Counted from the first letter of the stretch, positions 10,118 through 20,622 are shown. The stretch: DNA of 64,000 bases from Cycloclasticus pugetii PS-1 (GCF_000384415.1 NZ_ARVU01000001.1:2108001-2172000); one strand, 5' to 3'. Made by a program: numbers and translations. Notes: a model not told the origin generated them from the sequence alone.

Positions 10118-10582
10118 ATGATCTCTCTAGCAATTAGTCTGCACGCTTTATCTTCTGTTATTTGGGTAGGCGGAATGTTTTTCGCTTACCTTGTTTTACG
10201 CCCCAGTATTGCCACCCAACTTGATTCGCCTCAACAACTCAGCTTGTGGTCCACTGTGTTTGCCAAATTCTTCCCTTGGGTCTGGGTTTGCGCTGTACTA
10301 CTACTTGGCACAGGTTTTTGGCTTATTTTTAATAAATTTGGCGGCATGAAATATGTTGCACCCTATGTTCACCTCATGATGAGCATGGGTATCATTATGG
10401 TGCTTATTTTTATGCATATCTTCTTTGCACCTACACGTAAATTAAAACGCGCCGTTACTGAACAGAACTGGGAAGGCGCGGCTAAAAGCCTAGGACAAAT
10501 TCGTCTGTTAATTGCCATCAACCTTATCATTGGGCTGAGTGTTATCGTTATTGCTACCGCTGGCCGATACATGGTTGGTTAA
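10118..10582 (+). CDS. CopD-domain-like small inner-membrane protein
   Basis: A 154-residue membrane protein with four predicted transmembrane helices: about residues 4-25, 45-70, 80-100 and 125-150. The N-terminal HALSSVIWVGGMFFAYLVLRP is typical of the CopD/DUF2269-like group, where a helix-1 His and Trp are conserved. I chose the ATG at 10118 because AGGA lies just upstream; a longer frame from 10034 would run into the previous gene. A role in copper transport or respiratory maturation is only suggested by the family name. Confidence 0.65.
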   Translation: MISLAISLHALSSVIWVGGMFFAYLVLRPSIATQLDSPQQLSLWSTVFAKFFPWVWVCAVLLLGTGFWLIFNKFGGMKYVAPYVHLMMSMGIIMVLIFMHIFFAPTRKLKRAVTEQNWEGAAKSLGQIRLLIAINLIIGLSVIVIATAGRYMVG

Positions 10583-10631
10583 CGCGGACCTTTTGAGCAA
10601 AACCCTATCAATTAAAAAAACAGCCTGTCTT

Positions 10632-11342
10632 ATGAACAAAAGTTTAGTCACCAATTTATTGGCAGTTGGCATTATTATCGCTAGTTTTTTTACCCCGCTA
10701 TACACTGAGAATATTAGAGCCATTGGTGTCTTCGCGCTTTCTGGCGCAGTTACCAATTGGATTGCGGTTCATATGCTTTTCGAAAAAGTACCTTTTCTAT
10801 ATGGCTCTGGCATTATTCCTGCTCATTTCGAAGAGTTCAAACGCGGCATTCAAGACCTGATCATGCGGCAATTTTTTACGCAGGAAAATATACAACGTTT
10901 TCTACAGCGTGAAGAAGATGCCGCCCAACAGCTGTTTAATGTTGAACCACTTCTTGATCGGCTTGATTATGACCAACTCTTTCAAGGACTGGTTGATGCG
11001 ATTGCCGAGTCATCCTTTGGCAGCATGCTAGCCATGGTTGGTGGCGTTGCTGCGCTCGACCCTTTGAAAGAACCTGTGTGTAAAAAGATTCGCTTAACAC
11101 TTGCACAGATGACCCAAAGCCCAGCATTTATCGACGCCATACATGAAGGCATTAATGCTCAGCAAATCAGCGGTGATTTAATCGATGACATTGAGGCTAT
11201 TGTCGAAAAAAGACTAGATGAATTGACACCCGATATGGTCAAAATCATTATCCAGCAAATGATTAAAGAACATTTGGGTTGGTTAGTGGTATGGGGCGGC
11301 GTTTTTGGCGCGATGATCGGTTTTGTGTTTAGCCTTTTATAA
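10632..11342 (+). CDS. DUF445-family membrane protein
   Basis: A 236-residue protein of the DUF445 (YjiN-like) family. It has an N-terminal hydrophobic segment, then the characteristic SGAVTNWIAVHMLFEK with the following FLYGSGIIPAHFEEFKRGI block, a soluble helical middle, and a C-terminal transmembrane helix (WLVVWGGVFGAMIGFVFSLL). The start at 10632 avoids overlapping the CopD-like gene; a longer frame from 10539 would overlap it. The function is unknown. Convergent with the motB-like gene. Confidence 0.75.
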   Translation: MNKSLVTNLLAVGIIIASFFTPLYTENIRAIGVFALSGAVTNWIAVHMLFEKVPFLYGSGIIPAHFEEFKRGIQDLIMRQFFTQENIQRFLQREEDAAQQLFNVEPLLDRLDYDQLFQGLVDAIAESSFGSMLAMVGGVAALDPLKEPVCKKIRLTLAQMTQSPAFIDAIHEGINAQQISGDLIDDIEAIVEKRLDELTPDMVKIIIQQMIKEHLGWLVVWGGVFGAMIGFVFSLL

Positions 11343-11366
11343 CAAACCGGTCACACCAATAATAGG

Positions 11367-12002
11367 TTACTCAGCAACCCGTAATACTAACGCTACGCGC
11401 CTATTTTTACTGCGCCCCTCGTCCTTTATATTGCTAGCTATCGGCCGAGTATCTGCATAACCAATAGCGCTTAATCGTTGTGGAGCAATACCACGACCGA
11501 TTAAATACCGCGTGACACTCGTCGCTCTTGCAGATGATAACTCCCAATTTGATAAGAACCTTGGCGTAGAAATCGGCTGATTATCTGTATGACCTTCCAC
11601 CAGAATATGCCAAGGGCGCTGCTTTAACATCAGCGCTATTTCATCTAGCACCCGCTCACCAGAGCGGCTTAACGTAGCATCTGCAGGGAAAAATAAAATA
11701 CTATCGCTCATCGCCAGCTTAATAATATTTTGCTCTTCTACCACGCTCACCCGGTCTTTTAAATGACTAAGGTAAACCTGATCTAAAAAGGCACCGTTAT
11801 CAACAGAGGGAGATATTTGCATGGCTTTAGCTGCCCGAGACTTTTCCTCTGCCGACTGAATGCCTTGTTGTTGATACCCGAGCAGCAAAACAAACAGTGT
11901 CACCATTAATAGCAATAGATCAATATAACTTACCGCCCACGACTCATTGTCCTCTACTGGAAGCAGCGTTTCACTAGACTGTGACCTTCGTTCAATCGAC
12001 AT
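11367..12002 (-). CDS. MotB/OmpA-type peptidoglycan-anchored stator-like protein
   Basis: A 211-residue protein with one N-terminal transmembrane helix (about residues 24-43) and a C-terminal OmpA-like peptidoglycan-binding domain: VLVEGHTDNQPI, NWELSSARATSVTRYL and GRSKNRRVAL. The helix begins WAVSYIDLLLLMVTLF, so the membrane Asp that conducts ions in MotB/PomB is present. It overlaps the MotA-like gene by 11 bp. No other flagellar gene is in the window, so it may be a second stator set (MotCD-like) or a non-flagellar member such as a gliding or ExbBD-type motor. Confidence 0.75.
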   Translation of the reverse strand: MSIERRSQSSETLLPVEDNESWAVSYIDLLLLMVTLFVLLLGYQQQGIQSAEEKSRAAKAMQISPSVDNGAFLDQVYLSHLKDRVSVVEEQNIIKLAMSDSILFFPADATLSRSGERVLDEIALMLKQRPWHILVEGHTDNQPISTPRFLSNWELSSARATSVTRYLIGRGIAPQRLSAIGYADTRPIASNIKDEGRSKNRRVALVLRVAE

Positions 12003-12834
12003 GAGAGGCCATTAAAGGTAATAATTTAGACAGTCTACTTTTAGTGGTGGCTCTTTTTGTTTCAGGTTTTGTGTCTGCTGGTATTCCGTGTGCTTCTAAC
12101 ATGTCACGAATCACAAAAGGGTGTTTCTTTTGATACACCATCACCAAGCCTTCTAACAATACATTAAGGTGCGCGGCATGCTCTGCCGTAACTTTTTCCA
12201 ATTTAATCGCCAGTGGCTTACATACCAAATTAGCAACAACCAAACCATATAATGTTGTCAGCAGAGCAAACCCCATTGTGACACCGACTTCATCCAAGCC
12301 TACATCGCCCAAACCATAAAGCATATGTATCATACCCAGTAAGGTTCCTAGCATCCCAAACGCAGGGGCATAACTCGACATTAAACGTAAAATCTGTGAC
12401 TTTTCCTGATTGACTACTAGCAAACGAGCTCGCTCTTTTCGCAGGATAGTATCAATATCTTCTAACGAGGTTCTATCAAGAATAAGCTGGACGCCTTTCC
12501 TTAATAACGGCTGTTGCGCCAATTTAATTTCTTGCTCTAGCACTCGCAGTTGAGAGGAGCGATACAACTGCGCACAACGGAGCAATTGTTTAAACTCCGC
12601 ACGCCCTTGAAACGCTTTTTCTTTCCCTTGAATAATATCAGGCAATTCGCGTAACAACTGCACTACTTTATGTTTCGGTTTGCTAAGCATCACAGCACAT
12701 AAAGTACCACCTAACACTACCAGCAACCCAGGGACATTGATCAACGCAAACAAATGGCTAGGGGAAATCAACACAACTACCGAACCTAACAACATCAACA
12801 GCGTTACATTAAAAACCGACAAAAATCGCATCAT
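11992..12834 (-). CDS. MotA/PomA-type proton-channel stator-like protein
   Basis: A 280-residue membrane protein with four predicted helices: two near the N-terminus (residues 5-50), then a cytoplasmic loop of about 100 residues, then two in the conserved MotA/TolQ/ExbB block (APAFGMLGTLLGMIHML and GFALLTTLYGLVVANL). This block is the family signature. The classical charged residues of the MotA cytoplasmic loop are not obvious, so a PomA-like or divergent type is likely. It is the upstream gene of the pair. The C-terminal tail is basic and Lys/Thr-rich. Confidence 0.72.
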   Translation of the reverse strand: MMRFLSVFNVTLLMLLGSVVVLISPSHLFALINVPGLLVVLGGTLCAVMLSKPKHKVVQLLRELPDIIQGKEKAFQGRAEFKQLLRCAQLYRSSQLRVLEQEIKLAQQPLLRKGVQLILDRTSLEDIDTILRKERARLLVVNQEKSQILRLMSSYAPAFGMLGTLLGMIHMLYGLGDVGLDEVGVTMGFALLTTLYGLVVANLVCKPLAIKLEKVTAEHAAHLNVLLEGLVMVYQKKHPFVIRDMLEAHGIPADTKPETKRATTKSRLSKLLPLMASHVD

Positions 12835-12996
12835 CTAACCCTTTATTTATTAATCTTAATAAAAACAAAGCAATTGATATGCCTATTTATTTATTACATT
12901 AAAAAACAACTAGTTAGGAATTTTATTTACTTAAATAACTTATTTTATCTAGAGCAAAGAATATAGTCGCGGCAGCCGTTTGCCGGCCAGGCAATA

Positions 12997-13479
12997 CTAA
13001 TCGCGGAAATTCTTAAACTGTAATGGAATACCTAAGTCTTCCGCTTTTAATAAAGCCATTACCGCTTGTAACTCATCGCGCTTCTTACCCGTTACACGAA
13101 CTTGTTCCTTTTGAATTTGCGCTTGGACTTTTAATTTTTTTTCTTTAATTAACTTGGTTATTTTCTTAGCCGATTCGCTATCCAAGCCTTCTTTGATAAT
13201 CACTTTTTGGCGCACCCTTAAGCCTGATTCTTCGGCCTTCTGTACGTCCATACAGTCAACATCAACACCCCGACGAGATAATTTTATGCGAAAAATATCC
13301 AGCATCTGACCCAATTGAAATGTTGATTCACCACTTAGAACAACCTCATGTTGAGCTAATTCAAAAGAGGCATCAGTCCCTTTAAAATCAAAACGCGTAC
13401 TCACTTCTTTGTTTGCCTGATCAACCGCATTGGTTAATTCGTGTGTATCGACTTCTGAAACCACATCAAATGATGGCAT
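12997..13479 (-). CDS. yajQ: YajQ-family c-di-GMP/nucleotide-binding protein
   Basis: A 160-residue YajQ protein beginning [21 protein letters not shown], with the [15 protein letters not shown] block and the C-terminal [12 protein letters not shown]. In Xanthomonas and Pseudomonas relatives bind c-di-GMP and act with transcription factors; that role is inferred here. CAGGAGG sits 6 bases before the ATG, an excellent ribosome-binding site. It lies next to a GGDEF-EAL protein on the same strand, which makes a signalling link plausible. The 157 bp downstream to motA is very AT-rich and shows no gene. Confidence 0.93.
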   Translation of the reverse strand: MPSFDVVSEVDTHELTNAVDQANKEVSTRFDFKGTDASFELAQHEVVLSGESTFQLGQMLDIFRIKLSRRGVDVDCMDVQKAEESGLRVRQKVIIKEGLDSESAKKITKLIKEKKLKVQAQIQKEQVRVTGKKRDELQAVMALLKAEDLGIPLQFKNFRD

Positions 13480-13566
13480 AGCACCTCCTGTTCATTGGAT
13501 TAAAATACATTTAATTTTAACGAGTAGAGTCGTAGAACAACAGTTTTTTATCGCCCCACAAAGGCG

Positions 13567-16122
13567 CTAGCTTGAAAACACCTTTAATTGCAGTTCATCC
13601 AATATCGACAGCAATTCATCTTTGATCTCACGAAGTTCTGCACACTTTTCTTTTGCTTCTTGCTTATAATGCGCTTTATACAATTGTATAACTTGGTCGC
13701 CTACGCTGTGTAAACGCCGATGCAGCTTGTCTATAACTCCAAAGTTAGCTAAGTGACCATACTGCTTTAACCCATCTGAATGATACCAAGCCCCAAAACG
13801 GCACCTATTTTCATCACTTAGTCGCGCTTTTTCAGCAGCTAATGTTTCGTCTTCAATTGGGTTCAGTACATTATTAACCCATTCACGAATGTCGTACTGC
13901 GCTACCAATAACGGAAACACCTTGAGATCCCATTCCGTTTCTGACCAAACGTTCCATCTCGCATCGGGTGTGAATTTTTCTGACCAAGCCATTACCGCTT
14001 CTGCCGGCATTGCCTTTGCGATCCCATCCCCTTGCGCAACATCACAGCCTAAACGCATCAAGAGCCCTCCCTGCTCAGCGGTTTCGACACCCTCTGCTAG
14101 CACCTCTCGTTCAAATGTCGTCGCTAAGCTTATAATCGCCTGCACAAGCGCCAGATCTTCTTTATCATCCAAAATATCACTTACAAATGATTGGTCTATT
14201 TTTAGCCTATCGGCAGGTAATCGCTTTAAGTAACCTAACGATGAGTACCCTGTACCGAAATCATCCAACGCAAAACGCACACCTAAGCCTTTACAGTTGT
14301 TAATAGCTGCCTGTACGTGTTGAATATCCCCCAGCGCTGCCGACTCTAGTATTTCTATTTCAAACTTATTTGGCTCCACATTGGCGTATTGTTTTAAGCT
14401 ATCTCTCAATCGTCTATAAAAACTAGGCAAATGAAAATGTTTTGCTGCAATATTGACGCTCACCGTCCACTGCTTACCCTGCTTTTGCCAAACCGATAGT
14501 TGCTCTAATGCTGATGCTATCACCCATTCGCCCAAGCTGATGATTAACTCATGCTGCTCGATGATTGGCAAAAATTCCATTGGTAGTATCAGGCCTTTTT
14601 CAGGGTGTCGCCATCGTAGCAAACCCTCCATACCAACAACCTCAGCGGTTCTCATATTTACTTGGGGTTGATAATGCAGCTCAAACTCACCAGCCGCTAG
14701 TGCGCGCTCAATTCGCTTAATAACTTTTTCAGAATCATGCGCTTTTTGGTTCTGCTCCACATCAAACCAATGAATTCTATTTCGGCCTGATTGTTTAGCG
14801 TCATACATCGCCTGATCAGCTTGTCGCAATAACGTATCAGCATTTACTTTTTCACCCGAATAGTTTGCCACGCCAATACTGCAAGAGATTTCTATGGTTT
14901 TATTATCAATCCGATAAGGCGCAGACACCGCAGCTTTTAAACGATACAAGGCTTGCACTAACGCTGGTTTTTGACTTACCTCACCGATCAAAATAACAAA
15001 TTCATCACCACCTAACCGGGCAACAGTATCCTCCTGGCGAAGTTGTTTTTTCAGACGGCTTGCCACTTCAATTAATAGTTTATCCCCTACTTCATGGCCA
15101 TAGGTATCATTGACCGGCTTAAACTCATCTAGATCCATCATACAAACAGCCAAATTAGTACCATGTCTCGATGCCAAATGAAGCGCCTGCTCAAAACGGT
15201 CTGTTAACAGGGCCCTATTAGGCAAACGCGTCAACATATCGTGCGTTGCATGCCATATCATTTCTTCACTGTAAGCTGAATGCTCGGTTGTATCGACGAG
15301 TGTAATGACACACCCCGTAGTAAACTCACCTGCCCCCTCTAGAGTAGACATCTTCCCATGCACAGGGACCCGTTGACCGCCTTTCGTCACAAGCATGACA
15401 TGACGAGGGAGCTGTTCAACACTATTAAACGATCTATCTTCATCGCTAGAGTAATAACTCAGCAACGTATTCGAGGCTTTTTTTACTAAACAAACCACAC
15501 GTTTAACCGGCACGCCTATCGCTTCTGAGTAATTCCAACCGGTCAATTGACAGGCCGCCTCATTTATATACGTCACCAGACCATTTTGTGATGCCGTTAT
15601 GACTGCGTTATCGACGTGCTTCAACGTTAATTCGACGTGTTCTTTTTCAACCTGAAGCGCATTTTGCCAGCGCTGCTGGTGTGATAAGTCAACCAGCGTC
15701 ACCTGATACAAGGTTTGGTCGGACAAATCTAACAAGCTCATCACCATTTCCACAGGGAACTCGTCATCGCTATCAAATCTTTTACAGATGCATTGAATAT
15801 TTGCACTACCTTTTGAACTAGCCTCTTGCAGTAAATGGCTAAAAAGTTCTTTTGAAGCAACCCCATTCGGTTGACAGTCTGGCGCCAGCGAAAACAAATG
15901 AAGACCCAGTAACACATCTCGAGAAGCTGCATTAAACATCTGCAGCGTGGCCTTATTTAATTCAATCAAGCCGTCATCCCCGTACACCATCATGGGGTTA
16001 AGGTTTAAATCAAACAATTGCTGATAATGACGAACATCATCGCTAAAGTATTGCGCCCCTCTCGTTGGTATTGATTGCAGATTGATATTTTGTTCATCCA
16101 TAAACGTTAAACCCTTAGCCAT
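13567..16122 (-). CDS. PAS-PAS-GGDEF-EAL-CZB c-di-GMP turnover protein
   Basis: An 851-residue cytoplasmic signalling protein. There is a PAS-like region at about residues 30-150, a second PAS at about 160-285 (NAVITASQNGLVTYINEAA), a GGDEF domain with an intact RLGGDEF near 371 and an inhibitory RQED site just before it, and an EAL domain near 500 that reads EGLLRW where the motif is usually EALLRW. The Mg/catalytic blocks DDFGTGYSSLGYLK and AEGVET are intact, so phosphodiesterase activity is likely. The last ~100 residues resemble a CZB zinc-binding domain (CRFGAWYHSDGL, HRRLHSV). The start at 16122 is uncertain; the ATG at 16101 has AAGGG upstream. It could supply or remove the signal read by LapD further along. 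Confidence 0.88.
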   Translation of the reverse strand: MAKGLTFMDEQNINLQSIPTRGAQYFSDDVRHYQQLFDLNLNPMMVYGDDGLIELNKATLQMFNAASRDVLLGLHLFSLAPDCQPNGVASKELFSHLLQEASSKGSANIQCICKRFDSDDEFPVEMVMSLLDLSDQTLYQVTLVDLSHQQRWQNALQVEKEHVELTLKHVDNAVITASQNGLVTYINEAACQLTGWNYSEAIGVPVKRVVCLVKKASNTLLSYYSSDEDRSFNSVEQLPRHVMLVTKGGQRVPVHGKMSTLEGAGEFTTGCVITLVDTTEHSAYSEEMIWHATHDMLTRLPNRALLTDRFEQALHLASRHGTNLAVCMMDLDEFKPVNDTYGHEVGDKLLIEVASRLKKQLRQEDTVARLGGDEFVILIGEVSQKPALVQALYRLKAAVSAPYRIDNKTIEISCSIGVANYSGEKVNADTLLRQADQAMYDAKQSGRNRIHWFDVEQNQKAHDSEKVIKRIERALAAGEFELHYQPQVNMRTAEVVGMEGLLRWRHPEKGLILPMEFLPIIEQHELIISLGEWVIASALEQLSVWQKQGKQWTVSVNIAAKHFHLPSFYRRLRDSLKQYANVEPNKFEIEILESAALGDIQHVQAAINNCKGLGVRFALDDFGTGYSSLGYLKRLPADRLKIDQSFVSDILDDKEDLALVQAIISLATTFEREVLAEGVETAEQGGLLMRLGCDVAQGDGIAKAMPAEAVMAWSEKFTPDARWNVWSETEWDLKVFPLLVAQYDIREWVNNVLNPIEDETLAAEKARLSDENRCRFGAWYHSDGLKQYGHLANFGVIDKLHRRLHSVGDQVIQLYKAHYKQEAKEKCAELREIKDELLSILDELQLKVFSS

Positions 16123-16186
16123 TCCATGGCGAAGCCTTATATATTTAGTGTATTGTCAATTGAATATAGCTCAAACATTAAAAAGC

Positions 16187-16963
16187 TCAAGCTGCCTTTC
16201 GAAGGTCTCTGATGGTATCGTAAGCTTCTGTGATTTGCTGCGTCTTTTCTTTTGCTATCTTCATCATCTCATCAGGTAAGCCTTTTGATACCAATTTATC
16301 GGGATGATGTTGGCTAATTAAGCGTCGATACGCTTTTTTTACTTCCGCATCGCTTGCAGACTCACTCACTCCCAGAATAGCGTAGGCCTCTTCTGGTGTT
16401 GATCGGCTTTGTTGATGCGCGCCCCGTCGTTGACTCGCTCCCAACATACGCTTTAGCTGCTCATATGCAAACTGAGGAATACCTAAACGTCCACAAATAT
16501 GCGCTAATATTTGATCTTCCGCATCATCTAGCTCTCCGTCTGCATAAGCTGCTTGAAGCTGCACTTCAATAAACATGCGAATTAAGTTCTTTTGCCGCTG
16601 GCATGCCTGTTTAAATTCATCCAGCTCGGCATCTAAATTAAACTCAGGGGCTTTTCCGCGATTAAATTCATTAACAGCCTCTTTTTTCATCGCCGCGGAT
16701 AGCTCCATTTGAGCCATTACCTGCTGAGCCATTTGAATTTCTTCTTTGGACACCTGCCCATCCGCTTTAGCAAGGTGCCCCATGATCGCGAATGTAGATT
16801 TAAAAAATATCTTTTTTGTTCGTTGCTGGCGCTCTGGATCAAATGGATTCTGTGCCATACCTGTATCAAATTTATGACCAATATAGACGCCCAGTAGCGC
16901 ACCTAAAGCACCAAACGTCATATAACCAAAAACAGCGCCTAATAATTTACCCGTCCATCTCAT
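16187..16963 (-). CDS. djlA: DjlA membrane-anchored DnaJ-like co-chaperone
   Basis: A type III membrane J-protein that stimulates DnaK, 258 residues. It has a Gly-rich N-terminal transmembrane segment (about residues 7-27), a TerB-like helical domain in the middle ([15 protein letters not shown] near residue 60, [14 protein letters not shown] near 140) and a C-terminal J domain with the essential HPD in [14 protein letters not shown]. Domain order and size match E. coli DjlA. It stands alone between the GGDEF-EAL gene and the divergent purC. Confidence 0.93.
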   Translation of the reverse strand: MRWTGKLLGAVFGYMTFGALGALLGVYIGHKFDTGMAQNPFDPERQQRTKKIFFKSTFAIMGHLAKADGQVSKEEIQMAQQVMAQMELSAAMKKEAVNEFNRGKAPEFNLDAELDEFKQACQRQKNLIRMFIEVQLQAAYADGELDDAEDQILAHICGRLGIPQFAYEQLKRMLGASQRRGAHQQSRSTPEEAYAILGVSESASDAEVKKAYRRLISQHHPDKLVSKGLPDEMMKIAKEKTQQITEAYDTIRDLRKAA

Positions 16964-17041
16964 CGTTTCACACCTTTTACTTGCAAAATTCTTAATAAAA
17001 TTAGATCATTAGCAGCTTTTTTACTAAGCATACTAAATCAA

Positions 17042-17932
17042 ATGACTATTCCAGCTTCCTTACTCGATGCCAACCTAAACAGCCTGCCACTTATCCATAA
17101 AGGAAAAGTTCGCGACATTTATGATATTGATGATAAGCACATGTTAATTGTTACCACCGATCGTTTATCTGCGTTTGACGTTATTCTACCCGATCCTATT
17201 CCTGGCAAGGGGATTGTGCTAAACGAAGTCTCCAATTTTTGGTTTGAAAAATTAGCCCACCTAATCCCTAATCAATTATCTAAATTAACACTTAATCAAG
17301 TATTAGATGATGAGAAAGACTGCCAGCGCCTTGAAAAACGTGGGATCATCGTAAAGAAACTAAAACCACTACCTATTGAAGCTATCGTTCGTGGCTACCT
17401 AATAGGTTCTGGTTGGAAAGACTATCAAAAGTCAGGACAGGTATGCGGTATTCAATTACCTGAAAATTTACAACAAGCCTCACAACTCTCTGAGCCGCTT
17501 TACACACCTTCAACTAAAGCAGCAGTTGGCGATCACGATGAAAACATTTCTTACGCAGAGACTATTCAACTATTAGGTGAAGATTTAGCGAAGCAAGTGC
17601 GTGATATCAGCTTAACCTTATATAAAACGGCTGCTCAATACGCCTTAGAACGTAATATTATTATCGCTGATACTAAATTTGAATTTGGTTTAGATAACAA
17701 TGGCGTGCTACACCTTATTGATGAAGTGTTAACACCTGACTCATCACGTTTTTGGGATGCAAAAGAATATAAAGTGGGCACAAGTCCTGCTAGCTTTGAC
17801 AAGCAGATCGTTCGTGACTACCTAGAAACCTTAGATTGGGATAAAACAAACCCAGGGCCTACCTTACCAGCGGAAATCGCAAATAAAACAGCGGCTAAAT
17901 ACCGCGAAGCACAAACACTATTAACTGAGTAA
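17042..17932 (+). CDS. purC: Phosphoribosylaminoimidazole-succinocarboxamide synthase
   Basis: ATP-dependent SAICAR synthetase of purine synthesis, 296 residues, the longer bacterial/yeast-like form rather than the ~240-residue E. coli form. Signatures: [19 protein letters not shown] at the N-terminus, [35 protein letters not shown], and [14 protein letters not shown]. It is monocistronic, divergent from djlA and followed by a strong bidirectional terminator. Confidence 0.96.
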   Translation: MTIPASLLDANLNSLPLIHKGKVRDIYDIDDKHMLIVTTDRLSAFDVILPDPIPGKGIVLNEVSNFWFEKLAHLIPNQLSKLTLNQVLDDEKDCQRLEKRGIIVKKLKPLPIEAIVRGYLIGSGWKDYQKSGQVCGIQLPENLQQASQLSEPLYTPSTKAAVGDHDENISYAETIQLLGEDLAKQVRDISLTLYKTAAQYALERNIIIADTKFEFGLDNNGVLHLIDEVLTPDSSRFWDAKEYKVGTSPASFDKQIVRDYLETLDWDKTNPGPTLPAEIANKTAAKYREAQTLLTE

Positions 17933-17949
17933 GGTTTCTTTCAAATACA

Positions 17950-17976
17950 AAAAAGGGCGCTTAAGCGCCCTTTTTT
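17950..17976. terminator. Bidirectional rho-independent terminator, purC / amtB
   Basis: A perfect hairpin with GGGCGCTTAAGCGCCC at its core, flanked by A-runs on the left and T-runs on the right, lies between the convergent ends of purC and amtB. The symmetry makes it usable on both strands. Confidence 0.9.
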
Positions 17977-17996
17977 GTACCACTTAAATATGTCGT

Positions 17997-19274
17997 TTAT
18001 TTATTAGTAAACTCTGGATATGCTTCCATACCACATTCACTAAGGTCAACACCTTCATATTCTTCTTCAGCTGAAACACGAATACCCATTACAGCTTTCA
18101 ACACACCCCAAACCACAAGGCTTGCAACAAACACCCAAACAAAAATAGTTGCCGCACCGATCAACTGACCAGAAAAGCTTGAACCATCGTTTGTTAACGG
18201 CACCAATAATAGTCCTAATAGGCCACAAGTACCGTGTACTGAGATAGCACCTACAGGATCATCTATTTTTAATCGATCAAGTGTCACAATTGATAAGACA
18301 ACCAAAACACCGCCAGCTGCACCAAATAAAGTAGCTTGCAACGCAGTCGGTGTTGAAGGCTCAGCAGTAATCGCAACAAGTCCTGCTAATGCACCGTTTA
18401 ATAACATCGTTAAATCAGCTTTACCAAACATTATTCTGGCCATGATTAATGACGCCATCGCACCACCAGCGGCCGCAGCATTCGTGTTTAAAAACACCAT
18501 CGCTACGGAATTAGCACTCGCGATATCACCTAGCTTCAACACAGAACCACCGTTAAAGCCAAACCAGCCCATCCATAAAATAAATGTACCTAATGTAGCT
18601 AGGGGTAAGTTTGCTCCGGGAATAGGGTGAATTTCACCATTAGCTCCATATTTTCCTTTACGAGCACCCAGCAATAAAACACCTGCTAACGCTGCAGCTG
18701 CACCAGCCATATGTACAATGCCTGATCCTGCAAAATCTGAAAAGCCAAGGTCGCCTAGGTTATACATGCCAAAGACATCTGCACCGTTCCATGTCCATGA
18801 ACCTTCCATAGGATAAATCACGCCTGTCATCACGACAGCAAAGGCCAAGAATGCCCATAACTTCATACGTTCAGCAACCGCACCTGAAACGATCGACATT
18901 GCTGTAGCAACGAACACCACTTGGAAGAAAAAGTCTGAGGCATTTGAATATACAGAACCGCCATCAAACCCGGCTTCTTTTGATTCTGCTAAAACAGTAG
19001 CTGTCAAAGCATCGGCAGTTGCAGCGCCGTCTAGCTCAATACCACTTAACATGGCACCGCCACCATACATAATTTCATAGCCATACACTAAATACATAAT
19101 GCATGAAACAGCAAATAACGCTACGTTCTTAGTTAAAATTTCTGCTGTATTTTTTGAACGAACAAGACCTGCCTCTAACATTGAAAAGCCAGCTGCCATC
19201 CACATAACAAGCGCACCACACATTAAGAAATAAAACGTATCTAGCGCATATTGTAACTCTAGTATTTGATCCAC
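17997..19274 (-). CDS. amtB: Ammonium transporter AmtB (first copy)
   Basis: Inner-membrane ammonium channel, about 425 residues with 11 expected helices and no cleavable signal peptide. Conserved pore features: GFSMLEAGLVRSKN near the start, the first pore His in GIVHMAGAAAAL and the second in AISVHGTCGLLG. I set the start at a GTG at 19274 because GGAGG lies 8 bases upstream; an in-frame TTG at 19289 actually contains that ribosome-binding site. The gene follows glnK, the usual pairing in which uridylylated or free GlnK gates the channel. Confidence 0.95.
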   Translation of the reverse strand: MDQILELQYALDTFYFLMCGALVMWMAAGFSMLEAGLVRSKNTAEILTKNVALFAVSCIMYLVYGYEIMYGGGAMLSGIELDGAATADALTATVLAESKEAGFDGGSVYSNASDFFFQVVFVATAMSIVSGAVAERMKLWAFLAFAVVMTGVIYPMEGSWTWNGADVFGMYNLGDLGFSDFAGSGIVHMAGAAAALAGVLLLGARKGKYGANGEIHPIPGANLPLATLGTFILWMGWFGFNGGSVLKLGDIASANSVAMVFLNTNAAAAGGAMASLIMARIMFGKADLTMLLNGALAGLVAITAEPSTPTALQATLFGAAGGVLVVLSIVTLDRLKIDDPVGAISVHGTCGLLGLLLVPLTNDGSSFSGQLIGAATIFVWVFVASLVVWGVLKAVMGIRVSAEEEYEGVDLSECGMEAYPEFTNK

Positions 19275-19298
19275 GTTGAGATCCTCCAATTATTTAAA

Positions 19299-19700
<402 letters not shown>

Positions 19701-19833
19701 TTAAAAAAACGTTAATATTCAAATAGTTAAATGATAAAAAGCCGAGCGAGGAAAACTCTAAAATCAAATATTGCCCCATATTAGTGCAGCCAATGAACCA
19801 GCTATAACCAGTTTATTATTTACGTTGGGCATA

Positions 19834-19864
19834 AAAAAACACCCCTCAAGGAGGGGTGTTTTTA
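19834..19864 (-). terminator. Rho-independent terminator after the TorF-like gene
   Basis: A perfect stem ACACCCCTC/GAGGGGTGT with a two-base AA centre, flanked by A-run and T-run on either side, so it can work on both strands. It lies 72 bp past the stop of the TorF-like gene and upstream of the glnK promoter, insulating the two. Confidence 0.85.
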
Positions 19865-19935
19865 AACTGCTTAACTCATTACCCGTTAGGGTAAAACAAG
19901 TTAAATAAGCAGAGAAGCTCTGCTTGAACTCAGTC

Positions 19936-20622
19936 TTATAGAGACTTAGAAACAGTTAATACATATGCAGCATCGTCAGATGCACCACGTGCATCACTTA
20001 CGTTGTCTGAGTTAGTATCAACATCTGTGTAAGCAACTTCTACATCAACACCCATGTAAGTAGTAGATGCAGCTAATTTCCAATCCCAGTAGTCACTTGA
20101 GTCAGCTTGTAAATCATAGTAGCCAACATGAGCAGCAAAAGCGATACCGTTGTACTCGCCAAGATCAAGACCTAGGTCTGTGTAGTTACCTAAACGGTAA
20201 TCACCAAGGTCATCGCTGCCTAAATCAACACCAAAATACTGAGTCAAAGAAGCAGGACCCATTGAAAGACCTACATAAACTTCCGTGAAATCTGTCTCTG
20301 TTCCTGATGTTGGGTATGCGTAATGGATAGCACCAATATCAACACCAACGCCATTGAACTCACCAGCCCAACCAGCATAAACATCAAATTCCATGCTTTC
20401 GTCAGAATCAAAATCAACATTTGAACCCCAAACACCAGCATATACGCCATTACCTAAGTCCGCATCAAATCCACCTTGAATCGCTGGTGAACCGTCAGTT
20501 TGAGACATACCACGCCAGATATAGTCTGTTGTTAAAGCAACGTTGCCGCTGATTTCGATAGCACTTGCTGCACTTGAAGCAACCAATAAGCCAGCAACTG
20601 CAGTTGTTTTTAATAATTTCAT
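19936..20622 (-). CDS. TorF-family putative outer-membrane porin
   Basis: A 228-residue exported beta-barrel protein. The signal peptide is MKLLKTTAVAGLLVASSAASA, and the mature part starts IEISGNVALTTDYIWRGMSQTDGSPAIQGGFD, the hallmark of the TorF (Gcw_chp) group, and ends with a short alternating strand closing in KSL. It is rich in Asp, Gly and Tyr. I set the start at the ATG at 20622 because AAGGA precedes it by 6 bases; the ATG two codons earlier touches that site. The family is of unknown substrate. It stands alone and divergent from ubiK. Confidence 0.8.
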   Translation of the reverse strand: MKLLKTTAVAGLLVASSAASAIEISGNVALTTDYIWRGMSQTDGSPAIQGGFDADLGNGVYAGVWGSNVDFDSDESMEFDVYAGWAGEFNGVGVDIGAIHYAYPTSGTETDFTEVYVGLSMGPASLTQYFGVDLGSDDLGDYRLGNYTDLGLDLGEYNGIAFAAHVGYYDLQADSSDYWDWKLAASTTYMGVDVEVAYTDVDTNSDNVSDARGASDDAAYVLTVSKSL

